Source of the DNA: Leucaena leucocephala
Taxonomy: Eukaryota > Streptophyta > Magnoliopsida > Fabales > Fabaceae
NCBI GenBank assembly: GCA_037074615.1
Contig: CM073518.1
Coordinates: forward strand, 10,354,001-10,418,000
Direction: 5' to 3'
Length of the DNA stretch: 64,000 bases
Below the pieces are notes generated by a model. That model saw nothing but the letters and a program-made list of their open reading frames with translations. It made no database searches and was not told where the DNA came from. A program made the translations under genes and the position numbers. Shown here piece after piece: positions 33,271 to 44,799 of this stretch (its first letter is position 1; each line of letters starts with the position of its first letter).

Positions 33271-34476
33271 GCAAAAGTCATGTGCCATTTGAAGGCTAAG
33301 ATCACTTTGGAAACTATTTGATCTAATGGTTAAAGGTTTGATCTTGGAATGTCTTTTCACTTTTCACTCAAGACCTTACCACCATGACATCACTAGCATG
33401 TCCTCCCTTGGTACACCTAACCCTTCCTCTTTTTGGGTGCCATTTTGAAGTCCTTGTGGGTCCCACCATGTGCAACACCTAATTCTTACTTTATTCTCTT
33501 TTTCTTTCTTTTCAAAAATCCATAAATTATTTATTATTTGGACTTGGGCTCCAAGATAACTTTTGGGCCTTATTGGGCTGGCCTAGGATGAAATAGTGGG
33601 CCTCTTTTAGGTCCAATAGCTAACTGGCCCAAATCCCAATGTACTTTCCTCATACCGATATCCGTAACTTACCCTGATCTTAGCATAAATGCTAAACACC
33701 TCTTTTAATTGTTCTAACATTTTTAGAAATTCATTCTAATATAAAATGAATTCTCTACAAAGTTCATAATTTTCTGAGACCCAGAAGTCCTGTTAAAAAT
33801 TACATATGTTTCCTTTAACCCTTTATCGGTGTCCTTTTCACCGTAAATTCCATAATTAATTCTACAGGACTCCTTTTTTACTTCTGTCAACTCCATAAAT
33901 TCTCATATTAATTATAATTATTTACTATCAAATTTCCTCTGATATCCATCCATTGTGTGAAATGACCAAAATGCCATCCATTTACTTCTGGTTTCTTAGG
34001 GCATCACAGTGGCATTTTTGTAATTTTGCACTTTGGCTCTTTGACTTTCTTCCTCTTCCAATTAATCCTTTTCTTTACATAAACATGGCCACATATTTTC
34101 CTAAACATCTCATATATTTTATTCAATATGTATATACAACTTAGTACAGAAATTAGGGATGTTACACCACATGGCGTCATCTTAGAGGGAGAAGAAAAGT
34201 TAAGGACATGTGACACAATCTTAGCCGGTGAGTCCAGTTTGTGGAAAATCGGACCGGACCGGTACTGGATTGGACTGGAACTGCTGAGTCAGCTGATGAG
34301 GTGTCCAGGAATTGTGACATGTGAAGAATGTGGCGATGAGGTGTCCCATGAGGTGGCCTTGAGATGATGTCATGCATGATGCAGTAAAAGGAATAAAGAA
34401 AAATAGGAAATTCTGGAAAAACCAGGACCACAGGATCAGATGGCTTCAAAATTACAGAAATACCATTGACCAAAAC

Positions 34477-34484
34477 TATAAATA
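34477..34484 (+). promoter_or_regulatory. TATA box of LTR A4
   Basis: TATAAATA then CCCCC and a GAGAGAGAAGG leader about 40 bp downstream. Confidence 0.65.
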
Positions 34485-35572
34485 CCCCCTTGCTCTTCAT
34501 TATGCACGGCCAAGCATGAGAAAGAGAGAGAAGGAAGTGCTAGAGAGAGAAAGTGAGAGGAAGAAAGAAAGCAAGGAAGTTCTGGCGGAGCTGGAAGGAG
34601 TATAGAGATAGTAGAGTTCTGCTAAGTTCGTGAGGGGAGGTTATGTCAAAGTGAATCTTGGGAATTTTAAGAGACGCCGTTATGCTACCGAAATTATGAC
34701 AAGATGGCAATAGTAGAGAAAGGAGCTGATACGTACTGTGTACGTAGGTACTGTCTAAGGAGGCTGGAAGTGAGTGGACCTAGCCGGTTCATCCAGTCTT
34801 TCTTGGGTACTTAGGTAGAATGGTAGTTCTCACGGGAATTACCGAATCGGCACAAGATCAGTTACTTTTTGAAGATGAAGCGTAGCGGTTATGCTGCCGG
34901 ATTTCAGGCAGGAAATGATGTAATAGAAATATGAGGATTTCTTGCATGCCCTGATGTATAATGACTTATTATTTAATAAAGATATTGTTTGGCATGTTTG
35001 ACTGATATATGATGGGTGTATGCATATGTATGCAAAGTTGATTGCTGGAAATTACGACTGTGAACAGTAACACGTGGTGACAAGGTCATGTTCGATAAAT
35101 AATTAAAAATAGTAAATGGATGAATAAATATATGAAATGTTTATGGTAAATAGTAGACATACCAAGCTTTAATTTTATATATAAAACGTCTCATTTGGAT
35201 GTCTACACATGAAGATATGGATTATCAAAGTTGGGACCAGAATGCTGGATTCAGGAGAAAAACGTTAGATGAACAGTAAAGTTGTGACGTTGACTGACGT
35301 TGACTCGGTCAATTAATAGTGAATGAGTTATTTTTTCCTGAAATATAATTGAGTTATATTCAATTAGAAATTTGAACCACTTTATTTCAATTTTTATAGA
35401 ATTAGTTATGATTTTTCGAAGTCAGGTCACTCATCTGGAATTTACACAGTGAACAGTACTCGATAAGAGTAAAACTCCAGATTGAGAAATTTGACTTCAA
35501 TGACCTTGAAGGTAGTTCTAAATGCTACCAAATGGTCCCTAAGACATACGAAAGTAAGGATGTTTCACCTTA

Positions 35573-36170
35573 CCAGTTAGACAACATTCGCATAATGACA
35601 TATCCATGTTAGGGATTACCCCCAATAAACCTTCTTTTGCCAGTTTAATTATCCTATTTTGATTAATATGTCCAAGTCTAGCACGCCAGTTATTCATATC
35701 AGGATTATTTAAAGTAATAGCAAAATAATCATGAGCATTAAAATCACCAGTAAGATCCAAAATAAATAACTTTTAAAATCAGAAAGCTTAACCATAAAAT
35801 ATTGAGTTGCTATGAATGTCTGTAACTTTACCATAAAAGTTTACATTAAACCCAAAGTCTAGTAAGCAAATGACATATATTAAATTCCATCGCATGTCAG
35901 GAGCATGAAGCACATCATGCAGCATCAAGGTCTTTCCACCATGCAAAACAAGTTTACAGGTTCCTTTGCCTCAAACCTCATTCCTTGCATTATTGCCAAC
36001 GTAAAGCTACTTACTTTAGAACAGTAACCGACGATATTCCATGAAAGATCCTTGTTCTCGACGTACGTGGTATATGGAGCTTGAGTCAATAATACAAGAA
36101 AAAGAAATAGGTTATATCAGAAAAATAGTACTAGAAAATATGAGACATGTGAATTCACATTATTCACTGT
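35573..36170 (-). pseudogene. C2 protease and GAG-pre-integrase
   Basis: Continuation of C2 after A4. The open section up to 35760 has the pre-integrase block NNWRARLGHINQNRIIKLAK and the CECCLTGKVKHPYF zinc-binding end. To its right the protease is decayed but readable: the active-site area gives DSSSIYHV where DSG...NHV is usual, and VLHGGKTLMLHDVLHAPDMR is the flap-side block. Several stops. Would process the polyprotein; not functional here. Confidence 0.8.
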
Positions 36171-36174
36171 TACC

Positions 36175-36989
36175 TTTTCGCTCTCAGCCTATTAAGAATA
36201 GTCACATGCGAAATGTCCCATGTTGTGGCATGTAAAGCATTTGACCTTCTTTAGGTCTAGATTTTCTTGCCGCCTTTCTTTCCCTTCTTTTTTATTGTTA
36301 CTTGCCTTTCTTAGGTGGAAGATCACCTTTCTTTCATTCTTCTGAATTTTCTTGCCCTTATTAATTTCAGGCTTTAAATGGGAAGGATCGACATCTTCAA
36401 TCAAATAGGCTTGTTGAGTGGCCTTATAAGCCTTCAGACGTTCATCCTTTAGCTCTAAATGCTTAGCTACATCATTGAAAGTGATGATATTTTCATTGTG
36501 GGTAAAATTAACTTTCATGTACTCCCAACTGGCAGGGAGCGACCTGATGATAGCCTACACTTGCTGCTTGTCAGATAGATTATGTCCAACCTCCTTTAGC
36601 TCTCGAATCATGTTAGATATTTCTCTTAGATATTGCCTTATAGGATTATTTGGCTTTAGCTTATAGGTATCGAATTTAATCGTCAACCTTCTAAGCTTAG
36701 TCGTGGAGACTCCACCAAACTTATCCCTCAAAGGAATCCACATAGCTTGTGCCTTTCTGTGTGTCTCAAACTCACACATCAAATCATCAGCCATTATACT
36801 CAGTAGTGTGATTCTTGCTATGCTATTCTTCCTTTCCTAAGATAGGTATGCCTCCTGGTCTTTCCTGTGCTGGACCGTATTTCCAGCCTTAAGTTCTACT
36901 ATCGCCATTGTTAATAGCTCAATTGCATCCTGTTCTTCTAAAATATATTAGACCTTTCGGTACCAAATATCCCAGTTATTCCCGTTGAG
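36175..36989 (-). pseudogene. C2 Gag
   Basis: Copia Gag (UBN2 family). Open sections 36555-36794 and 36192-36518 carry the central helices (AQAMWIPLRDKFGG, LTIKFDTYKLKPN, IREL) and the C-terminal zinc knuckle CFTCHNMGHFACDY, where the last zinc ligand Cys is replaced by Tyr, so zinc binding should be lost. N-terminal LNGNNWDIWYRKV is seen at about 36950-36989 and is followed by a stop. The next upstream codons are displaced by E at 36990. Would package the RNA of C2. Confidence 0.85.
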
Positions 36990-37311
36990 TATCACATACT
37001 AATTTTTCCCTATCTGTATGAAACAAACAATGCAACCTATAAAGGACAGATAGAGGAAAGAGTTTTGGAAGGGATTGTGATGATTATCAAAAGAAATGAT
37101 AAAGGTCATATGAGTTTTGAAGAAATGGAGGGACTAAACTGAAAAGTTTAAAAGTTCCATGGTGCAAAATGGAAGTAGACATAAATTACGGGCCATTAAG
37201 TGTAATTATGAAAAGTTGAGACTCTAAAGTATAATTTTTAAAAGTTCAGGAATAAAATGGTAATTATGGAAAGTTGATATCAAAAAGGCCCAAAACTGCC
37301 CAGAAGCAGTT
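36990..37311 (+). repeat. E 5' LTR, first fragment
   Basis: Begins TATCACATACTAATTTTTCCC (first G of TG lost) and matches the E 3' LTR from 56354 (TGTCACATCC...). The word ttgag at 36985-36989 would be the left TSD; no right copy is visible. A5 interrupts it, and it resumes at 40248-40323 and 42403-42440. Confidence 0.8.
37307..37311. other. TSD cagtt/cattt of A5 (one mismatch)
   Basis: Left cagtt, right cattt (40243-40247). The undisturbed family sequence reads agcatttcag, so the left copy probably mutated. Confidence 0.7.
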
Positions 37312-40242
37312 TGTAACATCCCAATTTTAGGCCTAGAGACTCAGAAAGTAGCCTGGAATAGATAGACTACCAGAGCAGAAATCCCAGAAATATACAGAGG
37401 GTTTTTAGGGACTAAACTTCAAATAGGTAAAAATCCAGGGACTTATATGTAAATAGTGAAAGGCCCTAGGGATATAATGGTCAATTATGCAAAGAAAGGG
37501 ATTAAATTGCAAAAGAAGGAAAATGTAGGGACTTAAGTGCAGTTATGAAAAGTTCAAGGCTAAAAAGGAAAAGTAGACCAAAATGTGGGATCTTTAAGTG
37601 TAATTTTAGCCAAATAAAGGGACTTAATTGAAAAGAAGAAAAGTTTCCGGGGCAAAAGTTTAATTATGAAAACCTGGACGGGAAATAGACAAAAATAGTG
37701 ATCTTATTTAGATCAGCCCCATATTTCACCAGTAGATAGAGCAAGTGATGCTGGGTAATCCAGCTTAATACAGGAATTTTCTCAGGACTCCAGATAGCCA
37801 AAATTGATCTGATAGTCTAAAAGTATAAAAAATTCCTATCGGAAATCCTAGATCTCAGATATAAGTGACAAATTACAGGATGATGCGTCCTGTTGAGGCG
37901 GATGTCAGGAAACTGACAGAATACTAATAGGAGGTCTGTAGAAAAAGTTATTCACAAATTAGTAAATTCAGACGGGAGTGTGTGACCTCCAGGTATCCGA
38001 TAGGGAGATTTATCGGAATTTAAACTGAGATTGAATGAGGTCAGATGACATCAGTCAGATGCCTGTTGTGACCCAAAAGGATGCCTAGACATAGTAGGCC
38101 AGTGTATCTGATAAAAAGAGACGGTGTCCGGAGATGTGTAGAAACGGTGTATAATGGCTAAAATACCGATAAACATCGCCGGGGAAGATTCCTCGTGATT
38201 TGTGTCATAGAGGTAATAGACCCTAAAAGGCCCAAGAATGGCGCCATCAAAGGCCCAGTAAGACCCTCAGACTGATAGGTGGGCCAGTGTCCGGTGGAAC
38301 CCCCGAAAAGTGCAAAATTACAAAAATGCCCCTATGTTGTACTAAAGAGTAATAGATGAATGGAGGGCATTTTGGTCATTTTGGATAGGCCCAAAAGCCA
38401 AGGCACATACAGATAAAGTTACTCAGAGTAGTATATACCCTGATAGGGTACAGAGAGGTGTAAAATGACAATTTTACCCTTAGGGTTAAGATAGTGCAAG
38501 AAAGGGCACCAAGGGCATTTTGGTCATTTCGTAAGGGATATGTAATTAAGTTTAGACCCAGTATAAAACTGTCAATGATATAAAGGATCCAGATACTAAA
38601 TTTAAGGTTAGAAGACGTAATATGGATTTTCAGAAAAATTAGATTCAGAAAACAGTCCAGTTTTTGAGGAATCGGACCAGGCCGGTACCGGATTGGACTG
38701 TAAATTTTCCAGAGGCTTCTTGGACCTTCATTTTTGCCATGTGAGATATTAGGTGTCCCATGAGGTGTCCCTTGGATGATGTCATGGTGATGATGTCATA
38801 AATGGAAAAGAAAATAGGAAATTCCAGGAAAAACGGTGGCCACAAGTTCAGAGTTCTTAAGAATTACAAGAATGCAATCCATGAAAAGTAGAAATACCCC
38901 TCCCCCTCCCATTTTCATCATCCCACGGTTTTGCGAGATAAAGAAGAGAGAGAAGGAAAAAGAAAGAAAGAGAGAAAGGAAGAAAGAAAGAAAGGAAGTT
39001 CTGGCAGAGCCGGAAGCAGTATAGGGATTCTAGAGTTCTGCTAAGCTTTTAAGGTAGTAACTAATCCTAGCTTTTATGTAATGACTTTGTGATTTGATGT
39101 GCTATTGTTTGGTTGGATTGTTGTCTTATATGTTATGTATGAAGCTCTACTGCAATGCTATGATCATATGTTATTGAGTATGGAAGCACGCAGCATACTT
39201 ATCTGTACACAATCACAAGCAACCACTATCACACTGCATTACATATATTGTTATGGTTATTACTACTGAGATTCCCCCGAATCTCATCCCAATAAATAAC
39301 CCATTACAGGGAGGTTATGTCGAAGTAAAATTTTAGAATTTTAAGAGACGCTGTTATGCTGCTGAAATTATGACAAGATGGCAGTAGTGAAGAAAGGAGC
39401 TGATACGTACTGTGTACGTAGGTACTATCTAAGGAGGCTGGAAGTGAGTGGACCTAGCCGGTTCATCCAGTCTTTCCTTGGTACTTACATAGAATGGTAG
39501 TTCTCACGGGAATTACCGAATTAGTACAAGATCAATTACTTTTTAAAGATGAAGCCTAGCGGTTATGCTGCCGGATTTCAGGTAGGAAAAGATGTAATAG
39601 AAATATGAGGATTTTGTACATGCCCTGATGTATAACAAATTATTATTTAATAATAGGTATTGTTTGGCATATTTGACTGATATGTGATGGATGTATGCAT
39701 ATGTATGTAAAGTTGAGTTCTGGAATTTGCCACTATGAACAGTAACTCGTGGTGACATAGTGATGTTTGATCTATAATTAAAAATAGTAAATGGCTGAAT
39801 AAATGTATGATATTTTTATGGTAAAAATTAGACATACCAAGCTTTGATTTCATATATAGAATTCCTCATTTGGATGTCTACACATGGAGATAAAAATTAT
39901 CAAAGTTGGGACCAAAATGCTGGAATCAGGAGAAAAATGCTAGATGAACAGTAAAGTTGTAACGTTGACCTACGTTGACTTGGTTAAGGAGTGGTCAACT
40001 AGTTATTTTTACCTGAAATATAATTGAGTTAGATTCATGCAGCAATTTGAACTACTTCATTTCGATTTTTCTAGGATTAGTTATGATTTTTCGAAGTCAG
40101 GTCACTCATCTGGAATTTACACAGTGAATACTACTCGATAAGAGTAAAACTCCAGATTGAGAAACTGGACTTCAATGACCTTGAAAGTGATTCTAAATGC
40201 TACCAAATGGTCCCTAAGACGTACGAAAGGAAGGATGTTTCA
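37312..40242 (+). repeat. A5: solo LTR, family A
   Basis: 2931 bp, TGTAACATCCCAATTTTAG...GGATGTTTCA. The hairpin is at 39267-39286. The TATA position reads TAGAAATA (38889 area), a damaged promoter. No internal region. Confidence 0.9.
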
Positions 40243-40247
40243 CATTT

Positions 40248-40323
40248 CAGTCCCAAATTTTAGCAATATATAGGGCAAATTATTCTGATCAGTTTAATGC
40301 AACAAGGAATTTTGATTTGAGGT
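40248..40323 (+). repeat. E 5' LTR, second fragment
   Basis: Between A5 and A6. Collinear with E 3' LTR text near 56585-56620 (aattttgatttgag). Its last five bases are TSD gaggt of A6. Confidence 0.7.
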
Positions 40324-40549
40324 TGTAACATCCCAATTTTTAGGCCTAGAGACGCAGAAATAGCCTAAGATTAAGAGGCTACTAGACCCCTTTTTAGCAG
40401 AAGTTCCAGAGGAACGTAAAGAGTTTCAGGGACTGAGCTACGAGTAAGTAAAGGTACGTGGATTTATGTGTAAACAGTGGAAGTCCCAAGGGGTAAATGG
40501 CCATTTGGGGATGATGTAAAGGTCAAAGGTTCAAGAGTTGACCAGTTAG

Positions 40550-40818
40550 GTCGCGATGATAAAGACGTTGGTCGCGACGAGAATGTATTATGGTCGCGAC
40601 TAATAATGGCAGAAAAGTTTAGACGCGATGAGAAGATGTGTGGGTCACGACTAATAAGTACAATAAGCCTGGTTGCGACTAAAGAGTGATTTGGTCGCGA
40701 CGAAAGACTGTTATGGTCGCGACTAAAGGATGTTGTGGTCGCGACTAAAGGATGTTGTGGTCGCGACTAATAAACCAAAAGGTGTTAAGTCACGATGAGA
40801 TGATGGCTAGGTCGCGAC
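40550..40818 (+). repeat. GTCGCGAC palindrome array in LTR A6
   Basis: Seven exact GTCGCGAC copies plus about five one- or two-base variants (GTCGCGAT, GACGCGAT, GTCACGAC, GTTGCGAC, GTCACGAT). Most read GGTCGCGACTA, the same sense-strand core as in copia C1; one stretch of about 22 bp is tandemly duplicated (about 40725-40770). The variants are mainly CpG transitions. Confidence 0.9.
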
Positions 40819-41317
40819 TAGTGGCTAAAGTAGTGCCAAGCGTATGGGCCAAGAGTTGTGAAGGTCCAAAAGAGATAGTTACCCGGTTAGAGATAGACCG
40901 GAGGCAGGAGGTCAGATACAGGAAAGGTTATCTGGAAACCATGAGGTAGACTGATAAGGTATCCTCATGGCACAAAAATCGAGGAGGTGATCAGATAAGT
41001 CTGGGACTTATGTGGATAGCATTAGGAAGCGTGCAAGGTCTCTTCCAGACGCCATATGGCATTAGTCTGGAGAAAGCAGATAAAGCTTAGGGCACGCATT
41101 ATGAGGCAGGAGACTGGACCGGTGAGTCAGCATGCTGAGGTGTCCAGGAATTGAGACATGTGATAAATGTGCATGCTGAGGTGTCCTGCTGAGGTGTCCC
41201 GATGATGTCATGCATGATGTAGTAAATGAGGAATTAAAGAAAATAGGAAAATCCAGGAAAAACCAAGACCGCAGGATCAAAGTTCATGGAAATTACGGGA
41301 TTGCCATTGGAGGAGGT

Positions 41318-41325
41318 TATAAATA
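41318..41325 (+). promoter_or_regulatory. TATA box of LTR A6
   Basis: TATAAATA then CCCCCCC. About 500 bp downstream of the palindrome array. Confidence 0.7.
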
Positions 41326-41694
41326 CCCCCCCTCATTTGCATTCACGCATGGCTTGAGTAAGGGAGAGAAAGAAGAGAGAGAAGGAGAAGGAAGGGAAGA
41401 GAGCAAGGAGAAAAGGAAGTAAGGAAGTTCTGGCGAAGCTGGAAGCAGAATAAGGATAGTAGAGTTCTGCTGAGCTAGTCAGGTAGTAACTAATCCTAGC
41501 TTTTATGTAATGACTTTGTGATTTGATGTGCTATTGTTTGGTTGGATTGTTGTCTTATATGTTATGTCTGAAGCTCTGCTGTAATGCTATGATCATATGT
41601 TATTAAGCATGGAAGCACGCAGCATACTTATCTGTACACAATCACAAGCAAGCACTGTCACTCTGCATTACATATATTGTATGATTGTTGCTAC

Positions 41695-41714
41695 TGAGAT
41701 TCCCCCGAATCTCA
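41695..41714 (+). other. Conserved LTR hairpin in A6
   Basis: TGAGATTC-CCCC-GAATCTCA, 370 bp after the TATA box. Confidence 0.7.
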
Positions 41715-42402
41715 TCCCCATACATAACCCATTACAGGGAGGTTATGCTGAATTGGATTTTGAGAAAGCCAAGAGACGCCGTTATGCTGCCGAAGTAAAG
41801 ACTGAACATCAGTATATGATAAGTACTGTGTACGTATGTGCTGTCTAAGGAGGCTAGAAGTGAGTGGACCTAGCCAGTTCATGAGAGGTCCTTTGGAAAA
41901 TGGTAGTTCTCATGAGAGGATTACCGAATCAGTACGGTTCAGTTCTTTGTACAGATGAAGCATAGCGGTTGTGCTGCCGGAGTTTAGGCAGAAAGAGATG
42001 TAATAGAGATAACAAGATTATGTATATGTCTTGTTGTGTATGCCATGTTGTATGACATTATGTTATTCAATGATAAATATTGTTTGGCATATTCAATTTA
42101 TGTATGGTACATTAAGAGGGAAATTCGCAGGTCCTGAGGCAGCAGTATTCTGACCTCAGTTTGACCTAGTAAACGGAGGATTCTGGCCACGAGATTTAGT
42201 GAGCCAGTAGTATACATCTGGGGCATTCCGTGAATAGGTAATAAGCCTCATTTGGATGTGTATAAAGTGAGAAATCAGTTCTCAAAGTAAAGGTACAGAA
42301 TGAGGAACTTAAGAGTAAAAGTTCAATCTCTGGACTTAAATTAAGCTAATATTGCTTCCGCAAGTGTACTCTGAGGAGTATAAAGGAGGATGTTTCAGAG
42401 GT

Positions 42403-42749
42403 CCTGATGAATTGATATGAATTTCGGAAGTTTAGAAAGAGGCCAAGGACACAGAAGTCTTACAGGCGATGGGAGATGTTATGATGGAATGAAACTAAAT
42501 ATGACTAGCAGTAATAAAAAGAAAAGTAGCCACAGATTAAGAGACTCCCCTGTCTCGGAAAGAGTAATGCTTTAAAGTTAGATAAAGCAGTTAAGGGTTG
42601 AGTCTATACCCTGGTAGAAGGGTAAAGTGGCAGCCTAAGTTAAATGGATAGTTATCTTAGGTTCCTGAATAAATGATCAAGATCTGATACATAATGTGAC
42701 AGAAGAAAGAACGCTTTAAGGTTTACATAGTTATTGTTTAATTGCAGTG
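42403..42749 (+). other. E remnant between A6 and D1
   Basis: First about 38 bp match the E LTR (atgaattgatatgaattt...gaagtttagaaa, as near 56625). After about 42440 the match ends, so the rest of the 5' LTR is deleted. The remainder has no recognised coding. Ends with TSD cagtg (42745-42749). Confidence 0.55.
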
Positions 42750-43815
42750 TGAAACATCCTTCCTTAGACTCCTTAGAGTATACTTGCGGAAGCAATATTA
42801 GCTCAATTATATCTTAACTTAAGCTCATAAATTTAAAATTTTACTCTTAAGTTCCTTATTCTGAACCTTTATTTTGAGAACTGATTTATCTCATTCTACA
42901 CATCCAAACAAGCCTTATTACCTATCCACGTAATGCCCCAGATGTGTACAACCGGCTCACCAAATTTCGTGGCCAAACTCCTTCGTTCACTAGGTCAAAC
43001 TGAGGTCAAAACACTGCTACCTCAGGACCTGCGAATTTCTCCCTTAATTCGTCATCCACAAATTGAACATGGCAAACAATATTTATTAATGAATAACAAA
43101 GTGTCATACAACAAAGCTTATACAAAATTCTCATATTTCTATTACATCTTTTTCTGCCCAAATTTCGGCAGTATAACCGCCAGGCTTCATCTGTACAAAG
43201 AACTGAACCATACTGATTCGGTAATTCCCTCATGAGAACTACCATTCTACGTAGTACCCAGGAAAGACTGGATAAACCGGCTAGGTCCACTCACTTCCAG
43301 CCTCCTTAGACAGCACAAACGTACACAGTACTTATCATAATCTGATATTCAGTCTTAAATTCGGCAGCATAACGGCGTCTCTCAAGATTCTTAAAATTCA
43401 CTTCAACATAATCTCCCTGTAATGGGTTAGATATGGGGAATGAGATTCGGGGCAATCTCAGTAATAATAATCATAACAATATATGTAATGCAGAGTGACA
43501 GTGCTTGCTTGTGATTGTGTACAGATAAGTATGCTGCGTGCTTCCATACTCAATAACATATTATCATAGCATTGTAATAGAGCTTCAAGCATAACATATA
43601 AGACAACAATCCAACCAAACAATAGCACAACAAATCACAAAGCCATTACATAAAAGCTAGGATTAGTTACTACCTCAAAAGCTTAGCAGAGCTCTACTAT
43701 CTCTATACTGCTTCCAGCTCCGCCAGAACTTCCTTTCTTTCTTTCTTTCTCCTTGTCTCTCTTCTTTCTCTCTCTTTCTTGCCCAAAATCGTGATGCAAA
43801 TGAATGGGGAGGGGG

Positions 43816-43823
43816 TATTTATA
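43816..43823 (-). promoter_or_regulatory. TATA box of LTR D1
   Basis: TATAAATA on the minus strand, followed by CCCCCTCCC. This segment is absent from the D-el LTRs. Confidence 0.65.
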
Positions 43824-43922
43824 GTTTCCTTCAGTGGCATTCCTGTAATTTTGAAGCCATATGAACTTGTGGTTCTGGTTTTTCCTGGAATTTCCTATTT
43901 TCTTTTATTCCTTTTTACTGCA

Positions 43923-44799
43923 TGTAACATCCTGATTTTTGGTCTAGGAGAACTGGGAAGTAGTCTGATATGGGCAAGCTGCTAAACCCGTAGTCCCAGG
44001 GTAGTAATCTGATATGGGCGGATCACTTACCTGTATTTTGTAGGATCCGAGGGATGAGCTAAGTCCTTCAGGATGTAAAGATGAGTTAAGTCTTTAACCT
44101 ACAGAATCGGGACAGTTCGCCTAGGTTCAAAATGAGGAATGTGAGGAATATCCTAAGTCTTAAGCCTAGGAATTCTGCAGGAAGCTTGATATGGGCTGGC
44201 TCCTGTGTAAGATAACCTGATATGGGCGGGTTGTCAAGCTTTTCAATTAACGATGACTCTCGAAGAGTTTAAGGGATGAGTTATTGAAAGAGAATTTCTA
44301 GAACTTAAGATAAGGGATGAGAAGATGAGTAATGAGGCCAGAAAGAAAATGCAGGGACAAAATCGTAATTATGGGAAAGATCGGGCTGGTAGCCGATGAG
44401 TACCATATTTTGCCAGAAAATAGAGAAAATTATGCTGATCATTTCACTGAACTATGAAATGTGCATACGAGGTCTCTATGAGTATGAAAGAATTATGGGG
44501 AATTAAGGGAGAAATTCGCAGGTCTTGAGGTAGCAGTGTTTTGACCTCAGTTTGACCTAGTAAATGAAGGAGTTTGGCCACGAAATTTGGCAGGCCAGTT
44601 GTACACATCTGGGGCATTACGTGGATAGGTAATAAGCCTCATTTGGATGTGTAGAACGAGATAAATTAATTTTCAAATTAAAGATCCAGAATAAGGAACT
44701 TAAGAGTGAAATTTGAATTTCTGGGCTTAAGTTAAGATATAATCAAGCTAATATTGCTTCCGCAAGTGTACTCTGAGGAGTCTAAGGAAGGATGTTTCA
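43923..44799 (+). repeat. D-el 5' LTR
   Basis: 877 bp. The 5' part matches the D1 5' part to about gaaagaatta; the 3' part starts gaattaagggagaaattc. Both full-length D break regions contain gaatta, so a short repeat may have mediated the deletion. Confidence 0.95.

Larger units (their letters stand above)
31097..34166 (-). repeat. B2: solo LTR, family B, minus
   Basis: 3070 bp between exact 5-bp TSDs, no internal region. Its 5' part (right side) matches B1; its 3' part (31097-32040) is family-A type, unlike the D-like 3' end of B1. TATA box 33263-33270; hairpin 32040-32059. Confidence 0.95.
29631..35567 (+). repeat. A4: solo LTR, family A, split by B2
   Basis: TGTAACATCCCAATTTTCAG...GGATGTTTCA. 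Without B2 and one TSD it is about 2862 bp. Parts are 29631-31096 and 34172-35567. TATA box at 34477-34484. In A4 the tgagattc hairpin region is missing: the sequence runs from the leader (34620) directly to the ggggaggttatgtc block. Confidence 0.93.
27240..36989 (-). mobile_element. C2: old copia element with nested insertions
   Basis: Minus-strand copia whose parts read, from right to left, gag (36175-36989), protease and pre-integrase (35573-36170), integrase (28930-29625), RT-RNase H (27240-28620). A4 (with B2 inside) splits it at the TSD cctta, and E splits its gag at 36989. Its 5' LTR and gag start are not seen in the window. Decay is heavier than in C1, fitting its position as an outer host. 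Confidence 0.85.
40324..42397 (+). repeat. A6: solo LTR, mosaic A/D, with GTCGCGAC array
   Basis: 2074 bp with exact TSDs gaggt (40319-40323 and 42398-42402). The 5' end is family A (TGTAACATCCCAATTTTTAGGCC), the core is shared, and the 3' end from about 42110 is family D (gaaattcgcaggtcctgagg ... cttccgcaagtgtactctgag). A palindrome array at 40550-40818 sits in U3 upstream of the TATA box at 41318-41325. Confidence 0.93.

Noticed and set aside
34128..34605. ORFs 34128-34367 and 34372-34605, and similar ones near the TATA boxes (12386, 12462, 23569, 38836)
   Set aside because: They recur in LTRs because the purine-rich leader is stop-poor; the copies differ in frame and sequence, with no domain.
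40477..40949. Two ORFs (40477-40689, 40752-40949) across the A6 array
   Set aside because: They only translate the palindrome array and its spacers in U3.
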